Shown here: piece after piece, positions 36,364-46,290 of the stretch
How the letters are laid out: each line of letters begins with the position of its first letter
Position numbering within the stretch: the first letter of the stretch is position 1
DNA from: Linum tenue
Lineage: Eukaryota; Streptophyta; Magnoliopsida; Malpighiales; Linaceae
Reading direction: 5' to 3'
Assembly (NCBI GenBank): GCA_946122785.1
Contig: CAMGYJ010000006.1
Coordinates: 32,972,168 to 33,036,167 of the forward strand
DNA: 64,000 nucleotides
Notes under the pieces: generated by a model
Told to the model about the DNA's origin: nothing
Seen by the model: only the letters and a program-made list of their open reading frames with translations
Databases searched by the model: none
Translations under genes and position numbers: made by a program

Positions 36364-36528
36364 GTCATCGTCATGGAGCCGAGGCTGCCGCTGGGGAGGT
36401 GATCTCCTTGGCGATGGTGATAGGCGGTCGCGTCGAGGGGATCGCTCCCTTCTCTGTGACCTTGATCTTTGACGCTTAGGCGTGCGAGACCTCCTCCTTG
36501 GGCTCGGCGATCTTTCTCTATGGTGCGT

Positions 36529-37552
36529 CTACTCTTGGCGATGTGGCCGTGTATCTAGGTGGTTCTTAAGATCTCCGGGCTCCAAGTATTTTAAACTGGC
36601 CTTGAATTCCCGACACTCTGTGGTGTCATGAGTGGGCATCTGGTGCCAGTCGCACCACTTTCGATCCTCCTCCCTCCTATGCGTCTGGTGCGCATTGCTG
36701 TTGTCGCTTCCCCTTTCTCTGCCTTCTTCTTTGCTAGTGGTGAAAACTTCCCGCCGGCTGTCTCGCTGAGCAAACCGCGGTTTGTAGCTGCGCCTTTCTG
36801 GAGACCGCCCTCTTCTTTTGGGCGACCCTCCCTTCTTTTTATCCGACTTCTCTCTCGTGTTGACACGCTTAGCAGCATCCTCCATGATCATGGCTTCTTC
36901 CAACAGAATCGCTTTTCTCACTAGGGGGTCTAGATCAGGCCACTCTTTCAGGGTGTGTTCCTTCTTGATGAGCGCCCTTCGCAGCTCACAACTATGCTTT
37001 GACATGCGCAGGTTTCCTGCTGCCTAGCTTGGCGAGATTCCTTGTACCTCGCACGCTATGGTGTTCCACCGATCATAGAATTCCGTCAGTGATTCTTCCC
37101 TTCCCTGCTTGCAGTTGATGAGTGCTGAGACGGTCAGCTTCCTTCTCCGCTGGGATGCAAACTTTGAGGAGAAGAGGGTGGCGAATTTCTCGAAGTTTTC
37201 AATTATCCCCTCAGGCAGAGAAGTGTACCAAGTTTGGCAGTGGCCGCTAAACGTGACCGGGAACGCCTTGCACAGATCAGCGTATGTGGCGTTGATGAGC
37301 TGCATGGTCAGCATGAAGGCACTCAGATGGTCGGCGGGATCGAAACTTCCATTGTAGGTCGGCAGTCCCTGCGATGAGAAGTTCGAAGGAACCTGAGTTT
37401 TAAACAAGCTCTTAGCTAGTGGGTTCTGGAGGATGTTGTGACCTTTTTCCCTTCCGTATGAGGGCTTAAGATGCTCCTCCAGAAATCCCAAGCCGAGATC
37501 TTCCGGGCCTTCTTCTTTTTCGGACTCCCCGCCTTCTGTCCGAGCAGGGCTG
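36529..37552 (-). pseudogene. Tat gag remnant, N-terminally deleted
   Basis: Gag capsid sequence begins almost at the LTR border without a proper start. It reads FLEEHLKPSYG, then LPTYNGSFDPADHLSAF and WYTSLPEGIIENFEKFATLF (Retrotrans_gag). After a TAG at 37026 it continues to a basic region and a decayed zinc-binding motif (WCDWHQMPTHDTTECREF) before a TAG at 36531. The first part of gag, the leader and the primer-binding site are missing. The deletion joined LTR and gag at 37552/37553. Confidence 0.85.
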
Positions 37553-37991
37553 TCCGATGATAAAGTTAGAGAGAGAATAGAAAGATTTGTGTTTATGTTT
37601 AGAGAGAGAGAGTAGTTGAATTACCATCAATGTAGATATGAATGTATTTATAGTAGGCTGACCTGGGTTTTGAGCATTAAATGGCATGTCAGACGTCATA
37701 GACAAGCCTTGCTTTATCTAGACCGCCTATGGCGGGCAATTAATGCCCAGTCCTCCAGCGTTCGAGGCGAGTATCCTAGGAAGATCCTCTCCCTCTGTCA
37801 CCAACGGCTCTTTGTGTCAGGCGGCCTACTCGTTGTCCCATCGTAGAGTGGACGCCTGCCATGCTCCTTTCCCTATGTCCGCTCCTTCCCTGGGTCCCTT
37901 GCTAGGCCTCGCCTTAGTTTCTCTTTCGGGCCCTGCCTGACTAACTCCCTATGGGCTCTAAGCCCAACACTGCTCAACTATGGGCCCAACA
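37553..37991 (-). repeat. 5' LTR of the Tat element (truncated)
   Basis: Matches 22346-22787 but lacks the last 110 or so bases of the LTR. The junction with gag falls in TCCGATG, a heptamer also present at the same place in the intact left LTR (22346-22354), which suggests a microhomology-mediated deletion. Confidence 0.8.
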
Positions 37992-38009
37992 CTTTCTTTA
38001 TTCTTTTTT

Positions 38010-39148
38010 GGCAAAATATACTTTTATAGTCATAACTATTCGCGTTGTGTCAAATATAGCAAATTTTTGAAAAATACACTCGTATAGCCATTTCGTCCAA
38101 AACTTTAACGGCAACATCATAAATGCTGACAGTACTAACGTTTTCTAGTGATGCGGCGAACCGAGTTTAGTAGCTCGCTTCTCTCCAGGACCAGAAGAAT
38201 CAGTATTGGAGTTATGGGTTCTTCTACTCAGAACCAGAAGAATCATATTTGAAATCGGGCCTTCCATGCCGCCATTGTAGTGCTCATCCTTCCCCACTCT
38301 CTGTTTGTCGTCTAGAGCTTCACTTCAAAATTTTCAATCTCGCTAGTTGCAGTTGATTGAAATTTCTTGTCGAATCCACCATAGGATTAGGTTTTCCCCA
38401 AAGAATCTCGGCTTAAAGCTCTGGGCTTATCGTCTTTGAATCCTCCATCGCTGGAATTAGTCGTCGACCTAGTCGCCGATGCGGCGATTTCAGTCTCTGG
38501 CGATTGATAAAACCCTCTGATTGAAATTTGCGAGGAAAAGTGGAGAGGGATGGTGTTGTGCATTTGCAGGCTTTTCCCCCTCCCTGCTCGCGGAACCTAG
38601 AACGGTAGACGAAGAGGAGGCAACAAACCCCATCAGTAGCGGCTGCGAGGTTTCGGATTTGTCGATCGTGTTATTGGGAGCGAAGGAACATGCGATGCGA
38701 GGTTTTAGATTTGTCAGCGGCAGCTGTGATTGAAGAGGAAGAGGAAGAGATGGGTTTGTTTGCCCGCGGTGTGGGTGATAGAGATCTAGAATCTCTGGGT
38801 ATAAGAGAATGGTGAATTATATAATAAATTACTATTTTTAATCTGTTGCTGGAATCCAAGTCAGCGATGACGTGGGCAAACTGAGTCTAGTTGGCGATGA
38901 CCTGTCTAGTTGGCAAACTGAGTCTAGTTGGCGATGACCTGTCTAGTTGGCAAACTGAGTCTAGTTGGCGATGACCTGTCTAGTTGGCAAACTGAGTCTA
39001 GTTGGCGATGACCTGAGTAACGTAAATGGCTATAGTTGACAATAAAGTTTTACAAACTTTTAATTTTTGGCTATATGAGTGTATTTTTCAAAATTTGGCT
39101 ATATTTGTCACAACGCGAATAGTTATGGATATGAAAGTGTATTTTGCC
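38010..39148. mobile_element. Non-autonomous Mutator-like element (MULE)
   Basis: Long terminal inverted repeats of about 110 bp: GGCAAAATATACTTTTATAG inward from the left, and the matching GGCAAAATACACTTTCATA read inward from the right. A 9-bp target duplication TTCTTTTTT / TTCTTTTCT has 8 of 9 matching positions. It has no transposase. The cargo (38130-39020) is unlike the TIRs, includes possible captured sequence around 38270-38760 and a 37-bp tandem repeat, and has no convincing ORF. The AT-rich target weakens the duplication evidence, but the long TIRs are clear. Confidence 0.8.
38877..39014. repeat. 37-bp tandem repeat, 3.7 copies, inside the MULE
   Basis: Exact copies start at 38877, 38914, 38951 and 38988 with CAAACTGAGTCTAGTTGG. 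The unit itself contains CTAGTTGG twice. No mismatch seen, so the expansion is recent. Confidence 0.95.
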
Positions 39149-39283
39149 TTCTTTTCTCCTTTTATCTAGATCCAAACACCGATTTGTGACCGGCTTTTAA
39201 TAGTGGTTAATCAAAGGTTATTCGATAAACCTTGAACCTCTCGTTCATCCGGATCGATGTCCGGTTCGGTTTTGACAACACTG

Positions 39284-40154
39284 ATTATTATCCTATAAAA
39301 TAGGATGTAAGCTACTACTACTCTTCATCTCACAATTCGATGACTCCCCTTCTCTTTTCAACTTCATATCCTGGTTATATTCATCCAAAATAAAAACCTA
39401 TCTTTCCTTTTGTCCTCTGCTGATCACTCTATTTGTTTTCTTATCCTAGACATGATATCCATCTCCATTAAAAACAACCGCACAACCATCATGAGCAAGT
39501 TGTGTGACGATACTAAGTTGGAAACAAGCTTCGGTACATATAGAGTATTGTCAAGCTGGATATTAGATTCCTTAATGGTGCCAAGGACACCTGTACGAAT
39601 TTGCGAACCATTATCCAGTGTCTAAAAATAACTCTGACTATTACACATATGAACGAATGTAGCATATTTAAGTAGCCATTTGGGAAGATTACCTAGAATA
39701 GGACCAGTAGTAAAGGCGACAGTCAATGCTCGAGAAAGAGTCTCTTGGAGAGCCTCCAGCACGAACTTCCGAATTAAGTAATGAGAAAGAAATCATGTTG
39801 TTACTTGCTAGTGTTGTCAACTTCACTTGGTGGGAAAGACATTGGTTCAAAATCATAGCCAACTCCATCTGTGCTGCCTATAGTGCCAGAACCAGCAGAT
39901 TTTTGACCTCCATGTTTAGCAAGGATCTTGTACTCTTGAATAATGTGTCCATGCTGCTTACGGTAGATACATAAGTTCTTTCTCTTGGAGTGGGGATTTA
40001 TATACCCCAACTCATGACAATTATGGCATGTGAAATGGCTAGTGTTTTCGTGTTGAAACTAAGGGTACTTAAGTCCGCCACGACCAACAGTGAATGCTGC
40101 TTCTAATGGAGGTAGGCGGCGATCAAGTTGCACCTAGCTGCGAAGTCCGGTTTC
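39284..40154 (-). pseudogene. Copia C, right part: gag zinc knuckle, protease/pre-integrase remnant
   Basis: This continues the copia at 19346-21990 after removal of the H1 nest. On the minus strand a gag region (RRLPPLEAAFTVGRGG, near 40110) leads to a zinc knuckle-like CHNCHELGYINPHSKRKN (near 40030). Then come broken protease and GAG-pre-integrase blocks, with LYVPKLVSNLVS near 39540. The reading joins the pre-integrase tail at 21990 leftward. Many stops and frameshifts. Confidence 0.75.
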
Positions 40155-40575
40155 TATGAAAAAGCTCAATGAGCTTAGGGTTTGTAGAAGAAGGAGAAGA
40201 GAAAAAGGCGGTATGGGAATGGAAAACCCGCAAGTCTGCAGATCTCCTTTGTACTCTGTATTTATACCAAGTGAAAGAGTAAAGTTACAGCAACAGTGAA
40301 AATGGAAATGTTCGTTAAACTAAAATTCAAAAGACAGTAAAAATAAACGCCAGTTGTCTTCTGTTTGATTCGCCTCCTTTACTCCACCTAACGGTCAACC
40401 AGAGACCTCCACGACGTCGCTTCAATCTTCCGCTTGAGTTAGAAGGAGGGGAAGGCAGAAACGTTTCACGTTTTTGCCTGAGTTGCTGCAGTACATTTTT
40501 CTTCTTCCTTCTTCCTCTGCCATCAACGAGCTCTGCAACTAGCCGTTGAACTTCATTCTTCTTCCTGGATTGATA
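40155..40575 (-). repeat. 3' LTR of copia D
   Basis: 421 bp, matching 45144-45551 with a few substitutions and several indels, the largest around 40440-40475. Confidence 0.9.
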
Positions 40576-42100
40576 CGCCCCCGTAAGCTGGCGAGTAGGC
40601 ATTGGATACTCCCAGCTTGTCGAGAAGAAACTTCAGTCGATAGCAAGTAACACCTTTGGTAAAGATATATGCAATTTGATCATCTGTTCTCACATGGTTT
40701 AGTTTGATCAGTCCATACTTCAATCTTTGTCTTGTAACGTGACAGTCGATTTCAATGTGTTTCGTCCTCACATGAAACACTGGGTTCTCCGTGATGTGCA
40801 GAGCTGACTTGTTGTCACAAAAGAGAGGGATTGGAAGTGGTACCTGGACGCCCATTTCAAGCAACGAATTCCTGAGCCATTGCACTTCATAAACCACTTG
40901 TGCTAATGCTCTGTATTCAGCTTCAGATGATGAATGAGAGACAGTAGTTTGCTTCTTGGTCTTCCAAGTAATCAAAAAAGTTCCCAGAAAAGTACAATAA
41001 CCAGTCACAGACCTTCTTGAATCAGGACAACTAGCCCAATCAGCATCACAAAAACCTGACAACTCCAATTTTGAGTCTGACCTGAAATCAGACCTTGTCC
41101 AGGTGTATGTTTGAGATACCTGATGACCCTATGTGCTGCTTGAAGATGTTCAACAGTCAGTGTCCCTTGAAACTGTGCCAACTGTTGAACAACATAGGTG
41201 ACATCTGGTCTGGTGATAGTGAGGTAATGCAGCCTCTCTATCAATCTTCTATAAACTGTAGGATCAGGTAGAGCTTCCCCTTGTGTTGCTGTCAACTTCA
41301 AATTGCAATCCACAGGAGAAAGGCAACCCTTTGCCTCAAGATACCCTGTATTAGTGATCAACTCCAAACAGTACTTCTTTTGACTCTAGGAAATCCCCTT
41401 GTGGTCTCTTGAAGCTTCCAGTCCCAAGAAGTAACTCATTTGGCCAAGATCCTTTACTTTGAACTCCCTTCCAAGAAACAGCTTTAGTTGTTCTATATCA
41501 CCCAAATAAGTTCCTACAATAAGAATGTCATCCACATATACTAGGAAAACCACAATCCTACCTTGAATCCATCTCACAAACATGGAGTAGATTGAGGATG
41601 TTTGGGAATAACCATTCTTCATCAATGCAGTTGTTAATTTAGCAAACCATTGTCCGATGGCTTGCTTGCGCCCATAAAGGGATTTCTTTAGTTTGTAAAC
41701 AAGTCCCTGCCCTCTAGGAACATTTGCTCCAAGAGGTATTTCAAGGTAGACTTCCTCTTCTAAGTCTCCATGCAGAAATGCATTGGAGACATCCATCTAA
41801 TGGATGTGCCAGTCCTTAGATGCTGCTACTGCTAACAAAGTTTTCAGTGAGTTAATCTTAGCAACAGGTGAATAGGTGTCTAGGAAGTCAATCCCATAGA
41901 TTTTTGTATACCCCTTAGCCACTATTCTGGATTTGAACCTCTCAATGGTTCCATCAGACTTATGTTTAATTTTGAACAACCATTTAGAACCCACTGCCTT
42001 CTTTTCTTCAGGTAACTTGACCACTTCCCAAGTTTGATTTTCCTCTAGTGCTGCTAACTCTTCATTGTAGGCTGGATTCCATCTGGGATCTTTACAAGCT
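40576..42100 (-). pseudogene. Copia D reverse transcriptase and RNase H
   Basis: RT begins near 42100 (TWEVVKLPEEKKAVGSKWLF) and continues through SRIVAKGY, MDVSNAFLHGDLEEEVYLEI (just after a TAG at 41799) and KSLYGRKQAIGQW. The intact catalytic box FLVYVDDILIVG is near 41530. A TAG follows at 41388. RNase H spans about 41065-40640, with GFCDADWASCPDSRRSVTGY, SSSEAEYRAL and the late motif HVRTKHIEIDCH. A frameshift near 41050 separates the linker from RNase H. All catalytic boxes are preserved, so the element was active until recently in evolutionary terms. Confidence 0.9.
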
Positions 42101-44154
42101 TCAACATATGAAGTAGGTTCTTCATTTAGCATAACACTGAGTGCAAAAGATCTCTGGGAAGGGGTAAGGTGTTCATAGGAGAAATGTTGCCAGACATGGT
42201 GTTTTGAACAGGAGGCATCAATGTTCACATGATAATCCTTGTTCCATGCTGGAACACTGCGAGTTCTGGTGGACTTCCTGAGATATTCAGTCTCATCAGA
42301 GTCATTATCATCAGGAAAGACCTCTATCTGAGCATCCTCCCCTGCAGAATGCAAACCAGGAACCTCTGAGTGAGTGGAAGAAGAAGGAGAAAAGGAGGGT
42401 TGTGTAGGAGAAGGGACTGGTGTTTGGTTGGATAAGGTAGTGGGAAAGTGAGAGGTACTAGGTGCATTCTGGGAAGTACTAGAAGGGGATGTAGTAGAAG
42501 AAGATGGAGTGGTTGGTAAAGGTGATAGGATGGGATAGATGGGGTCTGAAACAAGAACAGGAGTGGTAGAGGATGAGGAGGAAGTGAGAAAGGGAAAGAT
42601 TGTCTCAGAGAAAGTGACATCTCTAGAGACAAAGAAGGTGTGTGATTTGAGATCATAGAGTTTGAACCCTTTGATCCCAGTAGGGAATCCAATGAAAATA
42701 CATTGTCTGGCTCTACTGTCAAATTTGGTTCTGTCTCTATGTAGAGTGGCAGCATAACAAAGGCAACCAAATGTTCTTAAGCCAGACAGACTTGGTGGTT
42801 TGTGATAGAGTAATTCATAGGGTGATTTATTGTCAAGGACAAAAGAAGGGATCCTGTTAATGAGGTATACTGCGTGTAAAACACAATCACTCCAGAATTG
42901 GAGAGGGACACCTGACTGGAATCTTAATGACCTAGCCACATTCCAGATGTGTTGGTGCTTCCTCTCAACCCTGGCATTTTGCTCAGGGGTTTCAACACAT
43001 GATAGCTGATGCTCAATCCCATGAGCAGCATAAAACTCAGCCATATGGAATTCACCTCCCTAATCACTCATAATGACCTTGACAGATTTCGAGAACTGCT
43101 TAGACACCATCACACAAAAGGAATCCAATAGATTACTAGCTTCTGATTTATACTTCATCAAATATGTCCAAACACCTCGTGAGTAATCATCAACAATGGT
43201 AAGGAAATAAGAGTATCCCTCATGGGATTTAACAGCAAGTGGCCCCCAGATGTCCACATGAATAAGAGAGAAGACATCTTGTGCATGAGATGAACTAACA
43301 GGGAAATGAAGCCTTTTGTGTTTGGCAAAGTGACAGGTTTCACAATGAAAAACAGGTGAACTATTACAAGGTACTAATAGCTTTTCTTTTTCTCTATGAA
43401 GATGCCCTAGCCTCTAGTGCCATAGCTCAATGTTTTGTGGTGTGAAGTTGTAAGTGGCTGCCGGCAGAGGTTGTGATTGAGAAGGTGGAGGGGTCTTGAA
43501 GCTTAGTTGATAGAGCCCTCTAATCTGCTTTGCCAAACCAACCCTGCTGTGGGTCATGAGGTCCTGAATTTGGCAAGAGTCAGATTCAAAGTGTAAGGAA
43601 ATGGGTAAATCATCTGTACGTTTACTAACAGAGACTAGGTTGAAAGAAAAACTTGGCACTAGGAGGACATTATCTAGGATCAGGCCAGTAGGCAGTTTAA
43701 CTCTCCCTATGTGACTAACAGCCACTTTGGTGCCATTTGGCAGGAACACAAACTGGTTGTGGACAGGAGTGGATTCTATGAAAAGGTCCAGGGTGCAAGC
43801 TATGTGGTCAGAGGCACCTATGTCAAGTATCCATATGCCTACCAACCCATCTGTGTGATGTTGTAAGTGAGAGGAAAGAATGTACTTACCAGCACTGTTG
43901 GGAAAATGAGGAATGTGTTGTGCTACTGAGAAGGCATGATGACTCAGTGATGGTGATGCTGGTGGAGAGGGACTAGGAGAAGAAGAAACTGAATTCAGAA
44001 GAAATTTGAGCTTGTTAAGTTCTTCTGGAGACAAACCAAAACTCCCACTGGAGTTCCTGGTATCGATGCTTAGCTTAGCATCTGAACTAGCAGAGTCACT
44101 GTCAGTGGAAGAATCACTCCGTGAGACAGCTGCAACCACATTTCCACCTGCCAT
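41797..44154 (-). pseudogene. Copia D protease and integrase
   Basis: The aspartic protease at 43860-43640 has WILDIGASDHIA (I in place of the usual T of DTGA). A GAG-pre-integrase block ends at a TAG (43416) inside LWH-RLGH. The integrase core runs 43290-42790, with HVDIWGPL, FLTIVDDYSRGVW and, after a TAG at 43062, GGEF. LSCVETPEQNARVERKHQHI follows, then LINRIPSFVLDNKSPYELL and a long Ser/Thr/Pro-rich linker. The frame from 43044 to 41797 is open for 415 codons and runs into RT. Confidence 0.9.
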
Positions 44155-44256
44155 GCGAGCCTTCTTACGTTTCAGGCTATAGCAGTCTTCAATGTTGTGG
44201 TTCTCTTTCTTACAATATCGACAGAATTTCTTACCATCTGATGCTTCTGAAGGTCT

Positions 44257-45111
44257 CTACTGATTCCCTGAGTTGCCTTGAACAACAAGGGCAACACTTT
44301 GAACACCCTTCGCACCTCCAGCCTGATCACATTTTATCTTCTGCTCATGTTGCAGGAGATCATTTACTGCATTCTCCACTGTTGGCAGTGGCTTCATCAT
44401 CAATAATTGAGTATGCACAACCTCATACTCAGGTCTTAACCCTTTTAAGAAACGAATCATGTATTCAACTTCCTGTTTATGTTTGAATGCCTCCACAGCT
44501 GCACATGGGCGAGTTCTCTGGGCCACACAATAACATTCAACGATGGGATTGAATTGGAGGTTCTCCTCCCACAAACCCTTGAATGCAGTATAGTACTGTG
44601 TGATGTTCTGGGTTCCTTGCTTACAAGCAATGATCTGATCCTGGAGATTGGCTAACTTAATAGCATTTGGGAGACCAAACCTCCTCTTCAACTCTTCCCA
44701 AAGAACCCTAGCATTCTCATGTTGCATTACACTGTGCGTTATTTCCTTTTCGATTGAGTTAAGAATCCAGCATAAGACTAGTGTATTCGAGGCATCCCAT
44801 AACCCATAACTGGGATCTTCAGTAGCAGGCATTGTAATAGTACCATCAATAAACCCTATCTTGTGCTTTGTCTTCAAAGCCATACGAATGGCTCGTTGCC
44901 ACATTTGATAGTTAGATCCATCAAGGTTTTCAGAAACAATTGACTGGGAGATGTTCTCATTTGGGTTAATGTAAAAGGGGTTACCAAATTGAAGATCTCC
45001 ATGGCCATTGCTGTTGCTGTTGTCAGTCGTTCTACTGGTCTGTGCACCAAAAGACCAAAAAGGAATAGCTCCACTACCAGGGGTACCTGGCGGAGGTGTG
45101 TTTGACATCAC
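44257..45111 (-). CDS. Copia D Gag
   Basis: 284 codons from ATG 45111, 32 bases inside the primer-site end of the 5' LTR. A Ser/Asn-rich N-terminus is followed by SENLDGSNYQMWQRAIRMAL (DUF4219/UBN2-like start of copia capsids), WILNSIEKEITHSVMQHENA and RFLKGLRPEYEVVHTQLL. The zinc knuckle CRYCKKENHNIEDCY (near 44215) lies just after a TAG (44259). The open frame therefore gives a capsid without the nucleic-acid-binding tail unless the stop is read through. Confidence 0.8.
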   Translation of the reverse strand: MMSNTPPPGTPGSGAIPFWSFGAQTSRTTDNSNSNGHGDLQFGNPFYINPNENISQSIVSENLDGSNYQMWQRAIRMALKTKHKIGFIDGTITMPATEDPSYGLWDASNTLVLCWILNSIEKEITHSVMQHENARVLWEELKRRFGLPNAIKLANLQDQIIACKQGTQNITQYYTAFKGLWEENLQFNPIVECYCVAQRTRPCAAVEAFKHKQEVEYMIRFLKGLRPEYEVVHTQLLMMKPLPTVENAVNDLLQHEQKIKCDQAGGAKGVQSVALVVQGNSGNQ

Positions 45112-45143
45112 GAATCACTAGATCTGGTCCAACTCTGATACCA

Positions 45144-45551
45144 TATGAAAAAGCTCAATGAGCTTAGGGTTTGTAGAGAAGGAGAAGAGAAGAAGGTGGT
45201 ATGGGAATGGAAAACCCGCAAGTCTGCAGATCTCCTTTGTACTCTGTATTTATACTAAGTGAAAGAGTAAAGTTACAGCAACAGTGAAAATGGAAATGTT
45301 CGTTAAACTAAAATTCAAAAGACAGTAAAAATAAACGCCAGCTGTCTTCTGTTTGATTGGCCTCCTTTACTCCACCTAACGGTCAACCAGAGACCTCCAC
45401 GACGTCGCTTCAATCTTCCGCTAAAGTTAGATGGAGGGGAGAAACGTTTCTGCCTAAGTTGCTGCAGTACATTTTTCTTCTTCCTTCTTCCTCTGCCATC
45501 AACGAGCTCTGCAACTAGCCGTTGAACTTCATTCTTCTTCCTGGATTGATA
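45144..45551 (-). repeat. 5' LTR of copia D
   Basis: 408 bp; minus strand TATCAATCC to TTTTTCATA, followed by the primer-binding site. Confidence 0.9.
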
Positions 45552-45927
45552 GTTTCTTCCTAATTCAGTCATCAAAGCTTCATCAATTGTGGGAAACACA
45601 AATGTGCTCATAGTTAGTGTTGGGACTTTTACTTTGTCAAAAGTTGCATAACTTGGCAAAGAGTCACCTTCTTTAATTGCAAAAAAATGGACACACACGT
45701 GGATCTGCTATAAATAAACATGTGATCAATTAGTTAGTTTTCTTGGTCCGATCCAAATTTCCAACATTCCTCCCCAATTTTAGTGTATTTAGATAATTCA
45801 CTAAAATCACAACATTCTTTCAACAAAATTTAAGCATAAATGAAAATGTTGCGACAGTTGAATTTTCATTTTAGTATATTACAGTTGACGAATATCCGAA
45901 TATTTGGGTGTCGGTAACGATTGAACC
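45552..45927 (-). other. Copia-derived sequence right of copia D
   Basis: This contains what was next to 40154 before copia D inserted, with a short open frame MSTFVFPTIDEALMTELGRN (45611-45552), then the 149-bp TG...CA repeat at 45618-45766. AAATTGGGGAGGAA on its right (minus strand, 45782-45767) resembles a polypurine tract. The origin of the piece up to 45927 is unresolved. Confidence 0.45.
45618..45766 (-). repeat. 149-bp TG...CA repeat, copy 1 (possible short LTR)
   Basis: Minus strand TGTTGGAAATTTGG to AAAGTCCCAACA, with inverted TGTTGG/CCAACA ends and a TATAAATA box (TTTATTTATAGCAG on the minus strand). A second copy of the same length lies at 62123-62271. Confidence 0.7.
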
Positions 45928-46290
45928 TGTGAGAACCCCGCTTCTAAGGATTCTCGATACTGATCTTCGGCACCCGCGAGAATTAGGGATTTAGGGTTGA
46001 GAGAAAGAATTAGGGATTTAGATGAGAAGAACAAAATAGAATTGGGAATCGTCCGAGGCCTTGGACTAGGATGAGACGTGAAATTAGGAGTTGAGAGGAT
46101 AACTAGGGTTTAGGAGACTGTTCTTAATATTCTTCTTGACTGATTATGACGTAAACCCAAAGTACATATTTATATGAAATACTGGAAAACCCTAATAGTA
46201 ATCCTAATACGACTAAATCTCTACTAACCATAATTATAATTATCCTACCTAATATAATAATAGAAACCCTATATAAATGTGTTTCTCACA
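45928..46290 (-). repeat. 3' LTR of element F
   Basis: 363 bp, TGTGAGAA...TTCTCACA. Preceded on the minus strand by the polypurine tract. Confidence 0.9.

Larger units (their letters stand above)
22234..37991 (-). mobile_element. Tat-type Ty3/gypsy retrotransposon with antisense ORF
   Basis: A large element on the minus strand: 5' LTR (partial) at the right, gag, protease, RT, double RNase H and integrase, then a long 3' region carrying an ORF on the opposite strand, then the 3' LTR at the left. CTTTC flanks both ends (22229-22233 and 37992-37996). The archaeal-type RNase H after the usual one and the antisense ORF are hallmarks of the Tat lineage (Retand/Grande/Ogre relatives). About 4.5 kb of its length is a later insertion (25617-30125). 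Confidence 0.85.
21991..39283. mobile_element. hAT-like MITE H1, split by later insertions
   Basis: The outer ends are CTGTGTTATGAAAAC (21991) and GTTTTGACAACACTG (39283), imperfect inverted repeats. Subterminal TCCGGTCAC and GTGACCGG also face each other. A perfect 8-bp target duplication ATTATTAT lies at 21983-21990 and 39284-39291. The element's own DNA is only 21991-22233, 37997-38000 and 39149-39283, about 380 bp. The rest is the Tat element and the Mutator-like element. The copia pol reading resumes on either side. Confidence 0.8.
40155..45551 (-). mobile_element. Copia D, nearly full-length Ty1/copia with TA...TA ends
   Basis: 5.4 kb on the minus strand, flanked by a perfect GTTTC target duplication (40150-40154 and 45552-45556). 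LTRs are 40155-40575 and 45144-45551. They begin TATCAATCC and end TTTTTCATA on the minus strand, so the usual TG...CA is replaced by TA...TA. The primer site is TGGTATCAGAGTTGG (45143 leftward). The polypurine tract is GGGGGCG (about 40583-40577). Gag and pol are in order but carry five stops and one frameshift. Confidence 0.9.

Noticed and set aside
40576..45111. Programmed readthrough of TAG codons in copia D
   Set aside because: Five TAGs at scattered positions, one between the GAG-pre-integrase H and RLGH and one inside the integrase core, do not fit a single gag-pol readthrough site; mutational decay is simpler.
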